From positions 434,001-498,000 of the forward strand of contig NZ_AHMO02000011.1 in NCBI RefSeq assembly GCF_000243715.2: a stretch of DNA of 64,000 bases, given 5' to 3'. Of the stretch, positions 57,538-64,000 are shown piece by piece. The position numbers were made by a program, and so were the translations under genes. Numbering within the stretch: position 1 is the stretch's first letter; the number at the start of each line of letters is the position of its first letter. This DNA is from Leptospira broomii serovar Hurstbridge str. 5399 (GTDB lineage: Bacteria > Spirochaetota > Leptospiria > Leptospirales > Leptospiraceae). The notes beneath the pieces are model-generated. The model worked only from the letters and a program-made list of their open reading frames with translations. It did not search any database and was not told where the DNA came from.

Positions 57538-58269
57538 ATGGAAACTGGTAAAAAAGAGTTAAAAATCTTAATCGTGGAAGACGAGGCTCCTACCCGGGAT
57601 TTGCTCGTCAGTTACTGCCTCAGCCGTTCAGAATTAAAGCTATCCGGTATCGCGAAGGACGGAGAAGAAGCGTTAGAAAATCTGCAATCCAACGAATTTG
57701 ATCTAGTCTTTCTGGACATTAATCTACCTAAACTTTCCGGTTTGGAAGTCTTGGAAAAGCTGGAAAAAACCCCTTACATCATATTTATAACTTCTCTCAG
57801 AGATAAGGCAATCGAAGCGTTCGAATTCGGGGCCTTAGACTATTTGTTAAAACCTTTTTCCAGAGACCGATTCAATAAAGCGGTGGATCGAGCCTTGGAA
57901 TACATCAGCCGAGAAGGAAAATTGGGAAACAGCTCCTTTAACGAACACGGGTTGTTTATTCTTGAAAAGGAAAATTATTTCTTAATCCCATATAAGGATA
58001 TCGCGTACATATCTTCCAGAGATAATTTCAGCGTTATCCATACCGACGAAAAAGAATACGTAACCTACAAGTCTCTTAAAAACTTGGAGACCAAACTGCC
58101 TCCTAATAAATTTTTACGAATCTTCAAACAATACATCATTCACCTGGAATATCTAATCAGACTCCAAAGCGACAATTCCGGAAATTACACCGTTTTCCTG
58201 AAAGACGAGGACGAAACCCAACTTCCGGTCGGACGAAAATACATCTCCAAAATTAAGGAGCTTTTGTAG
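57538..58269 (+). CDS. LytTR-family response regulator
   Basis: The 243-residue protein has an N-terminal receiver (acidic pocket EDE, phospho-acceptor Asp60 in FLDINLP, Lys in LLKPFSRD) and a C-terminal LytTR DNA-binding domain from about 140 (IPYKDIAYISSRDNFSVIHT, KSLKNLETKLPPNKFLRIFKQYIIHLEYL). It is the cognate partner of the LytS-type kinase. LytTR sites are usually pairs of short direct repeats; I did not identify any. Confidence 0.94.
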   Translation: METGKKELKILIVEDEAPTRDLLVSYCLSRSELKLSGIAKDGEEALENLQSNEFDLVFLDINLPKLSGLEVLEKLEKTPYIIFITSLRDKAIEAFEFGALDYLLKPFSRDRFNKAVDRALEYISREGKLGNSSFNEHGLFILEKENYFLIPYKDIAYISSRDNFSVIHTDEKEYVTYKSLKNLETKLPPNKFLRIFKQYIIHLEYLIRLQSDNSGNYTVFLKDEDETQLPVGRKYISKIKELL

Positions 58270-58351
58270 GCTTTTCGCCCTGTAGTTTCGTCGAAAACCC
58301 GTCCGTTCCGACGAATGACACCCACCCCATTGACTATCGCTCGAATCCGGG

Positions 58352-58390
58352 TTAAATACCTATTTGTAAGAATTAAATCGAGGTATTTAA
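58352..58390 (+). promoter_or_regulatory. 10-bp hairpin over the crp/fnr ribosome binding site
   Basis: TTAAATACCT (58352-58361) and AGGTATTTAA (58381-58390) pair perfectly with a 19-nt loop, and the second arm contains the AGG of the Shine-Dalgarno, one base before the ATG at 58392. Pairing would hide the ribosome binding site. Confidence 0.65.
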
Positions 58391-58391
58391 T

Positions 58392-59099
58392 ATGGCATCG
58401 GCTCTGGCATACCAAGTAACAGAAGAAAGAACTCCGCTCTCGGCCATTTGGTCCACGTTTCCGGCTTGTTCAAAGGATTTGTACGAATCTCTTTTGCATC
58501 CACGTTTTGGAAAACGCACCTTCAAGTTTCCCAAAAAAAGTATCCTCTTTAACGAGGGTAAGCCTACAACCGGATTTTACCTTGTTCTTCAAGGTACCGT
58601 TAGGACATTTAAAGATTCTCCCAACGGCCAAAGACAACAGACTCTCAAAATCTACTCTCCGGAAAGTTGGGTAGGACTTAGGGACGCAATTTCGGAAGAC
58701 TACTACAACAAAACTGCGGAATGTCTGGAAGATACCGTCGCAGTATATATCGATAAGGAAGAAATGAAAAACGCGTTTAACCAAGACTTTTCCTTCCAAT
58801 CTGCGATCACCAAGTACATTGCGACCGAATGTCGTGCCGCGGAAAATAGAATCTATTCGATGGGAACCAGACAAGTCCATTCTAAACTCGCGGAATTCCT
58901 CCTGTCCCTGAAAGAAAAATATGGATCTGAAATTAACGTAAAATTCAGCCGTGAAGTGATGGCAACTATGATCGGATCCAAAACGGAAACGTTAGTGCGG
59001 GCATTAACCGATCTAAAGGGAAAAGGTTGGATAGAAATCGATAAGAATATGATCTCCATTAGGAACGAAGAAGCTCTATTAAAGTTAATGGAGACCTAA
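58392..59099 (+). CDS. Crp/Fnr-family transcriptional regulator
   Basis: The 235-residue protein has a cNMP-binding fold (about 35-140, LFNEGKPTTGFYLVLQGTVRTFK) and a C-terminal winged helix-turn-helix (KFSREVMATMIGSKTETLVRALTDLKGKGWIEIDKNMI). The four-Cys Fe-S motif of FNR is absent, and the phosphate-binding cassette is not a good cAMP match, so the effector is uncertain. A hairpin occludes its ribosome binding site. It is followed after 14 bp by the degenerate hydrolase gene. The AGG Shine-Dalgarno is weak. Confidence 0.9.
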   Translation: MASALAYQVTEERTPLSAIWSTFPACSKDLYESLLHPRFGKRTFKFPKKSILFNEGKPTTGFYLVLQGTVRTFKDSPNGQRQQTLKIYSPESWVGLRDAISEDYYNKTAECLEDTVAVYIDKEEMKNAFNQDFSFQSAITKYIATECRAAENRIYSMGTRQVHSKLAEFLLSLKEKYGSEINVKFSREVMATMIGSKTETLVRALTDLKGKGWIEIDKNMISIRNEEALLKLMET

Positions 59100-59113
59100 A
59101 ATTAGTTATCCCA

Positions 59114-59803
59114 ATGGGTCAATTATCCATAATGATACCTAAACCAAAAATCGAATCGACGAGTCTGTCCATTCCCGTCCATCTCGTAAGTTTGGATGCA
59201 AATCTCGACATTCCTGACGGAGCGACGAAACTAACCCTGCTCGTAGAAGGCGCGACAGAAAAGTTAGGAACCCGCTCCGGAATGCATTTTCATAGACTTC
59301 GAAATAAATTGCATTTGAACAATATCGCGACCTTATCCTTGGACAGTCTTTTGACAGTCCAAGAAAGATCGATCTCCTTAAACGAGGTGGATACGAATCT
59401 TTTGAAGGATCGATTATTGACGGTTGCAAACTGGATTCGCGGATACGATAAGACAAAAAAATTAAAACTGTTTTGTTGCGTTTCCTACGATGCGGCGACG
59501 TATGTATTGAAGGCTGCGATCGAAAATCATCTTAAGATCGAAGGAATCATTTCCATTTCCGGGGATTTGGACGGATTCGCCGAAAAAAGTAAAGTAGCGA
59601 AACTCGACATACCGATGCTTTTGATATTTGGAGGGTTTGACTTTTCCAGAATAGAAAAAAACAAGCAGCTCTTTATAGAAGCCGAAAAACAAAAACGCGA
59701 GATGGAGATAGTACAACTTTCTTCCGGACTTTTTACTGAGGAAAAGAAATGGGATGAAGCGATGGACAAAATCTCACGTTGGTTGAATACCATCCGTTCC
59801 TAG
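59114..59803 (+). CDS. Degenerate dienelactone hydrolase-like protein
   Basis: The 229-residue protein follows the order of alpha/beta hydrolases of the dienelactone type, with LVEGATEK where HGxGSS is expected and CVSYDAATYVLKAA where G-x-S-x-G is expected, and IPMLLIFGGFDFSR near the acid site. Ser124 is retained but the surrounding glycines and the His-Gly oxyanion pair are lost, so it is probably catalytically impaired or has a new role. It sits 14 bp after the Crp/Fnr gene and may work with it. Start ATG at 59114 has a weak site; 59132 is an alternative. Confidence 0.75.
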   Translation: MGQLSIMIPKPKIESTSLSIPVHLVSLDANLDIPDGATKLTLLVEGATEKLGTRSGMHFHRLRNKLHLNNIATLSLDSLLTVQERSISLNEVDTNLLKDRLLTVANWIRGYDKTKKLKLFCCVSYDAATYVLKAAIENHLKIEGIISISGDLDGFAEKSKVAKLDIPMLLIFGGFDFSRIEKNKQLFIEAEKQKREMEIVQLSSGLFTEEKKWDEAMDKISRWLNTIRS

Positions 59804-59848
59804 AACATTTCCCCTCATTCGAATCCCTAGAATGCCATCCTTACTAGC

Positions 59849-60994
59849 TTATCGTTTCGAACTGGAATTTCTATATTCTACCGGCGACATCCCGGTAAAA
59901 CTTTTAAAAGCGGAATGAAAGGATGATTTGGAATTAAATCCGACCGATAAAGCGATCGATAATACGGATCTATCTTTCTGTTCGAGTAACAGCTCGCAAG
60001 CCTCTTTAATCCTATATCCGTTCACATATTGATTGAAATTCTTCTTATACTCGGAGTTGATGAATTCCGATAATTGTTCCGGGGTAATTTTCGGTCCTTC
60101 AAAAGATACGAGAGAAGCCAACGTGCTTAAAGTCAAATCCTCCGTAGTAAAAACTCTTTCAGTTTCCATACATATTTGCAATCGCGAATCAACCGCGATC
60201 CGATCCAAGCCCGTTAACCTGGACTTTTTTGCTCCGGTCGAAGATTTGGAAAATTCGAAGCCTAAAGGGAATCGTTGCGCATAAAAATAAATTCCGCAAA
60301 TGCTTAGGGTCACTATCATTGCACCGTACCCGTGAAGATCGCTTTTCAAGCGACCCAGCCATTGAGCGTACATGCTGAGTCCCGCACCGGATCCTCCGAG
60401 AATCGACAGAAGTATAATGCTCGCGCGACGTCTCGGCCAATCTGCATCCTGTCCGGTGGCAAAACTCGCGTATGCTACGAGCAGACCGGAAATCAAAATC
60501 GATAGGAATCTTGGCCCGTACGAAAAGAAACTGAGAAGCAAAGGCGGTGTAAAATTTTCATTCGGATCGGCCCAGACGGCAAGCGCCAATTCTTTCCAGG
60601 ACAGATTTTTCTGATTTGCCCAGTAGCCTAAATAATATAACTCGAGCAAAAGAGAAGCAAGTCCCAGAAGTAACGAAATGAATCCCCATCTTCTAGTTTC
60701 AAAATCCTGCTTGGACAATTTCCGCCCGAACGCGTAAAAAAGAGGAACGAACGCGTACGCTGCAGGAAGGTTTAAAAGGGAATAAGGAGCGAGAATTTCC
60801 GAAGGCGAATCCAAGAGATTGAGAGCGGTTTGACCCTGCCAAATTCCCAATAAGAAAAGCATTCCGGCTAATAACCAATGAATAGACGTTTTTCCTTTCT
60901 TAAATATCTGACCTATTGCAAGTAGCCAGGCAAGACTTGCGCCGAACAGAACGGAAAAGCCGAGAATTCTATTCATACTAGAATAGAATTCCAT
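59849..60994 (-). CDS. Membrane-embedded AraC-family regulator
   Basis: A 381-residue paralogue of the regulator at 33166: about seven membrane helices in residues 8-235 and an AraC double helix-turn-helix at about 275-375 (VSFEGPKITPEQLSEFINSEYKKNF, VLSIALSVGFNSKSSFHSAFKSFTGMSPVEYR). It is divergent from the epimerase gene and may control it, with a 191-bp gap holding the short dyad TTGGAA-GA-TTCCAA (61148-61161). Confidence 0.9.
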   Translation of the reverse strand: MEFYSSMNRILGFSVLFGASLAWLLAIGQIFKKGKTSIHWLLAGMLFLLGIWQGQTALNLLDSPSEILAPYSLLNLPAAYAFVPLFYAFGRKLSKQDFETRRWGFISLLLGLASLLLELYYLGYWANQKNLSWKELALAVWADPNENFTPPLLLSFFSYGPRFLSILISGLLVAYASFATGQDADWPRRRASIILLSILGGSGAGLSMYAQWLGRLKSDLHGYGAMIVTLSICGIYFYAQRFPLGFEFSKSSTGAKKSRLTGLDRIAVDSRLQICMETERVFTTEDLTLSTLASLVSFEGPKITPEQLSEFINSEYKKNFNQYVNGYRIKEACELLLEQKDRSVLSIALSVGFNSKSSFHSAFKSFTGMSPVEYRNSSSKR

Positions 60995-61185
60995 GATTCA
61001 TTCTCCGAGCAATTACTATACTCAAATAAATTTCCCTCTTCGTTAGTCCGAAATCTTGATTCAGGACGACAATACGCGAAAAATCCAGTATGATTCGTTC
61101 GGATAAGAGCTGGAACGGTTTATGCCCTCTAAACTAAAGAGTAAAAATTGGAAGATTCCAAAGAGATGAATAATATGGAGAGAAT

Positions 61186-62148
61186 ATGAGAATATTTATT
61201 ACGGGAGCTTCCGGCTTCGTTGGAGGAGCGATTGCAAAACGATTGAAGGAGAATCATTCCGTCTTGGCGCTTTCGCGATCCGCTGAAAGTGATGCAATTC
61301 TGAAAAAGGCAGGACTAGAAGTCTTTCGGGGAAAGCTGGGAGCGATTCCTTCCGACGCATTGCGGGAAATAGATATAGTCGTTCATTGTGCGGCCTTCGT
61401 CGGACCTTGGGGAAATCGAAAGGATTTTTGGGAAGCTAATGTGGATGGAACGAGTCAACTTTTGGAAGCGGCAAAAGCCGCAGGAGTAAAACGTTTCATT
61501 CACATGGGGACGGAGGCGGCCTTGTTCCACGGGCAAGATATGATTAAAATCGACGAAACCTACCCGTACCCGAATCAAACGCCTTACCTCTATAGCGAAA
61601 CTAAAGCGGAAGCTGAAAAACGCGTTTTAGCTGCGAACTCCGAAAAGTTTAAAACGATCTCGTTAAGACCTAGATTGGTCTGGGGCCCGGGCGATACTTC
61701 CGTTTTGCCCGTCTTAAAGAAAATGGTATCGGAAGGAAAATTTCTGTGGATTAACGGAGGAAAAGCCCGAACCTCCACTACTTATATTCAAAATCTAGCA
61801 TATGCTGCCGAGCTTGCCTTAACTCAAGGAATCGGAGGGCAATCGTATTTTATTACCGATGACGAAGATCAAACCTTCCGATCGTTCTTATTGTCTATGA
61901 TGAAAACCCAAGGCATAGATTTACCGAACGGATCGGTCCCGAGTTTCTTAGCTCGTAGTCTTGCGTTTATAGTCGAGAGTGTTTGGAATCTTTTCGGGAT
62001 TCAAAGCGAACCTCCATTAATGCGATTCGCAACCGATATCATGGCCAAAGAATGTACGATTAAGATCGATAAAGCAAAACGCGAATTAGGTTATGCACCG
62101 AAAATTTCGGTCGCACAGGGCCTAATCGCGATGAAAGAATTCGGATAA
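61186..62148 (+). CDS. NAD-dependent epimerase/dehydratase (extended SDR)
   Basis: GGAGAG before the ATG is strong. The 320-residue protein has the Rossmann start GASGFVGGAIAKRL, a DIVVHCAAFVGP block, the active-site LYSETKAEAEK (Tyr-x3-Lys) and RPRLVWGPGD. The family acts on nucleotide sugars, sterols or similar alcohols; the sequence resembles 3-beta-hydroxysteroid-dehydrogenase-like enzymes as much as sugar epimerases. The last part has a C-terminal extension typical of extended SDRs. Confidence 0.92.
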   Translation: MRIFITGASGFVGGAIAKRLKENHSVLALSRSAESDAILKKAGLEVFRGKLGAIPSDALREIDIVVHCAAFVGPWGNRKDFWEANVDGTSQLLEAAKAAGVKRFIHMGTEAALFHGQDMIKIDETYPYPNQTPYLYSETKAEAEKRVLAANSEKFKTISLRPRLVWGPGDTSVLPVLKKMVSEGKFLWINGGKARTSTTYIQNLAYAAELALTQGIGGQSYFITDDEDQTFRSFLLSMMKTQGIDLPNGSVPSFLARSLAFIVESVWNLFGIQSEPPLMRFATDIMAKECTIKIDKAKRELGYAPKISVAQGLIAMKEFG

Positions 62149-62154
62149 AATTCT

Positions 62155-62191
62155 ATATTAAAAGAAGCGATCGAAACTTTCGATCACTTCT
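62155..62191 (-). terminator. Terminator of the metallo-beta-lactamase-fold gene
   Basis: AGAAGCGATCGAAA (62163-62176) and TTTCGATCACTTCT (62178-62191) form a 14-bp stem with one mismatch; on the minus strand TTTTAATATAG follows. The stem overlaps the stop codon of the lipoprotein hydrolase. Confidence 0.65.
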
Positions 62192-63122
62192 GGTGATCTC
62201 CACCGGCTACAAGAGATTGGTGCCCCGGATGCACTTTAATTCCGGGAAACTTGGCTGCGATTTCCTTAAGAAAGTCCAAACTTTCTCTATTCAGATCCTG
62301 ATTCTCGGTATATTCTCCTGGAGTAACGGAATGTTCCCATCCCCAGCGAGTATGGCAGGTATCTCCTGTGAGTAATTGAAGTCCCGAAGTACTCTTCACT
62401 ACAAACGCCAAACTTCCGGCGGTATGACCCGGAACCTGTATAACATAAAACGACTGGTCTCCGAAGAAATCCAACACCCTTGCAGAATTTCCATCTCCTT
62501 CGGTAAAGGTAAGCTCTTCTAAGGCAGGCGCAGGACCTAAAATCTTATCCGTTGTTCCCTGGATAAAGAGATTCAAAAAATTACGCTTCGAGGCCTCTCT
62601 TTTACCGGTATAAATAGGAGTTCCCGCAGGGAAATCAAGAGTTCCCAAAATATGGTCTAAATGAAGATGAGTTAATAGGATTCCCTTGACGGGTTTAGAC
62701 TCCTTTTTTAACCATTCGTCGGCTGTAAGATGAATCTTTAAATCGTTGGCATTCATGGCTGACGCAACAAGCGCCGAAATCGGCCATTCTTTAGGATCTT
62801 TACGAAAAACATCCGCGATTCCGGTATCGATGATATAGCGACCGAACTTCGGATGATCTATCACGTAAAAATAAATCTGAATCGGCTCCTTTCCGGACTC
62901 GAGCTTCGCTTCTTTAACTTTCGGGTCTTTTAAATTAATTAAACCGGATCTTTCCGCCGCCCAATCCGCAGCTAGAACTTTTTGAAAAACGATCGCCCCC
63001 TTTTCTGAAGCAGTACTAGTTTGAAGGGTTCCGGGTTTTCCTCTTGTTACTTGTAAAGCAGTATGGGAAGTAACCGAACAGGATAAAAATAACATTACGC
63101 ATAACAAAGATAAGAATTTCAT
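62184..63122 (-). CDS. Metallo-beta-lactamase-fold lipoprotein hydrolase
   Basis: The 312-residue protein has a lipobox LFLSC (Cys15) and the metal-binding motif HLHLDH (His152, His154, Asp156, His157), followed by GHTAGS and, near the end, HPGH. These are the ligands of a two-metal centre as in N-acyl-homoserine lactonases and related hydrolases. Anchored in the envelope, it may cleave lactones or phosphoesters outside the cytoplasm; the substrate is unknown. It is convergent with the epimerase gene. Confidence 0.9.
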   Translation of the reverse strand: MKFLSLLCVMLFLSCSVTSHTALQVTRGKPGTLQTSTASEKGAIVFQKVLAADWAAERSGLINLKDPKVKEAKLESGKEPIQIYFYVIDHPKFGRYIIDTGIADVFRKDPKEWPISALVASAMNANDLKIHLTADEWLKKESKPVKGILLTHLHLDHILGTLDFPAGTPIYTGKREASKRNFLNLFIQGTTDKILGPAPALEELTFTEGDGNSARVLDFFGDQSFYVIQVPGHTAGSLAFVVKSTSGLQLLTGDTCHTRWGWEHSVTPGEYTENQDLNRESLDFLKEIAAKFPGIKVHPGHQSLVAGGDHQK

Positions 63123-63625
63123 ACGAACAGATTCGACGTACAGTAAAAGAAATCAAGGGATTTTCTGGACCTAATTCGAGGGAATAGTTCTTTGTAACCG
63201 TTAACCGAAGCCGAACTCCGAAACGAAACATTTCTTTTATAGTCTGTCTTTTTTTCAATTATTGAGTCTTGGGCGGCGCACTAATTAGATAAATTACAAA
63301 TTCGCATCGAACCCAATTAAATTAGATTTCCTGAAATTTTTTCGTAGGTTCGGTTTCGGATACATTGATGATCGTTGTGCAGCGCTCCTTCATCGATCAT
63401 TTTTATTTTTTTGAATCAACGTTTCTCCACCTAATCAATACAAACGTTTTAAATAAAAACATTGTTTTCCATTTATTAATTATTTATTGACGGTGGTATA
63501 TCCTTGATTAGAATAGCGGAAATTTTGAAACACTTCTCGAGGAGCGCTTTCAAAACGTTAGTCTTGTTATCGACAATAAAAGACAGATCCGAATCATAAC
63601 TCACTTTCTCCGAAGGATTGAACCG
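63123..63625. other. 503-bp intergenic region, no gene seen
   Basis: Between the divergent lipoprotein hydrolase (-) and the membrane protein (+). It contains the promoter at 63487-63514. The sequence is AT-rich without a convincing reading frame. Confidence 0.6.
63487..63514 (+). promoter_or_regulatory. Promoter of the right-edge membrane protein
   Basis: TTGACG (63487-63492) and TAGAAT (63509-63514) separated by 16 nt are each 5 of 6 matches to the sigma-70 consensus. The predicted start near 63521 leaves a 105-nt leader before the ATG at 63626. Confidence 0.6.
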
Positions 63626-64000
63626 ATGCTCTCACAGGAACAAAGTTTCCAGAAATTCATTTGGACTCTGGAGAAGAAATGGATTCAGATTGTTTGCGTC
63701 CTCGGCTTTACGCTTGTTCCTATTTTTGGCGGTTTGGATTATTTCATTATTCCTAGAGAATATCTGGATCAGAACTTAACCTACTTTCTGACTCTAAGAG
63801 CCGTCGCAAGCATCATCGTTCTCATACAATTTATTATTCTGAAATATTCCAGCCCGAATCCTTGGAACGCGATTCATGCTTACGTGTTTACTTTTGTAGT
63901 CGGCGGAATCATTTCGCTTATGACAACTCGACTCGGGGGGTTTGAATCTTCCTACTATGCGGGATTAAACCTAGTTTTGATCGCCGTAAATCTATTCTTA
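63626..64000 (+). CDS. Multi-spanning membrane sensor protein, N-terminal part
   Basis: Only 125 codons are in the window. AAGGA nine nucleotides before the ATG supports the start. The product has several hydrophobic helices (IQIVCVLGFTLVPIFGG, AVASIIVLIQFIIL, AYVFTFVVGGIISLM, AGLNLVLIAVNLFL) and the piece TRLGGFESSYYAGLNL. I recall similar N-terminal sensor blocks ahead of cyclase, phosphatase or kinase domains in leptospires, but the output domain is beyond the edge. Confidence 0.8.
   Translation, partial: MLSQEQSFQKFIWTLEKKWIQIVCVLGFTLVPIFGGLDYFIIPREYLDQNLTYFLTLRAVASIIVLIQFIILKYSSPNPWNAIHAYVFTFVVGGIISLMTTRLGGFESSYYAGLNLVLIAVNLFL

Overview
The window looks like a chromosomal segment of a Leptospira species. 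The signs are many PAS-rich histidine kinases, spirochaetal lipoproteins with loose lipoboxes (FLCC, INLLNC, VWINC), membrane-embedded AraC-type regulators, a NADase-type glycan-binding lipoprotein and short gene-dense operons. Base composition (AT-rich, but richer in G+C than I would expect of L. interrogans) suggests one of the higher-G+C intermediate (P2) species; that is an inference. I see no rRNA, tRNA, CRISPR array, insertion sequence or phage gene.

Layout. 1-6.7 kb: the end of an ABC-F ATPase gene, then signalling genes (two PAS/HisKA_2 kinases, a single-domain response regulator, a cNMP-binding protein with a lipoprotein hydrolase). 6.8-9.4 kb: DUF445 membrane protein, a small unknown protein and an alpha/beta hydrolase. 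9.4-15.4 kb, minus strand: histidine kinase, PAS-SpoIIE phosphatase, then PgsB-PgsC-PgsW for poly-gamma-glutamate, probably one transcript. 15.5-19 kb: an RRM protein coupled to an exported FKBP isomerase, and a PiT phosphate transporter with a PhoU-like tail. 19-25 kb: a TPAT-type TRAP transporter (TatT, TatP, fused TatQM) behind a membrane-anchored SARP-like regulator. 25.3-32.7 kb: two very large lipoproteins (about 1200 residues each), divergent from a membrane AraC regulator.

33-41 kb: AraC regulator, fatty acid desaturase, EamA exporter, a possible TIM-barrel protein, a MORN lipoprotein and two more lipoproteins. 41-49 kb: Rrf2 regulator with an NAD(P)-binding reductase, CrcB fluoride channel, hydrolase, LysR divergent from leuCD, PlsC-like acyltransferase, small lipoprotein and HTH protein. 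49-56 kb: hybrid kinase, small lipoprotein, and a MacB/LolCDE-like export operon (adaptor, permease, ATPase, lipoprotein). 56-64 kb: LytS-type kinase with LytTR regulator, Crp/Fnr regulator with a degenerate hydrolase, a second membrane AraC regulator, epimerase, metallo-beta-lactamase-fold lipoprotein and the start of a multi-spanning membrane protein.

The common theme is envelope biology under dense sensory control. The most interesting points are the kinase/phosphatase-linked poly-glutamate operon, the TPAT transporter with its membrane SARP regulator, and several strong inverted repeats in intergenic regions: a 14-bp-arm operator candidate before the Rrf2-linked reductase, a 10-bp hairpin over the crp/fnr ribosome binding site, and a 17-bp hairpin between tatP and tatQM.
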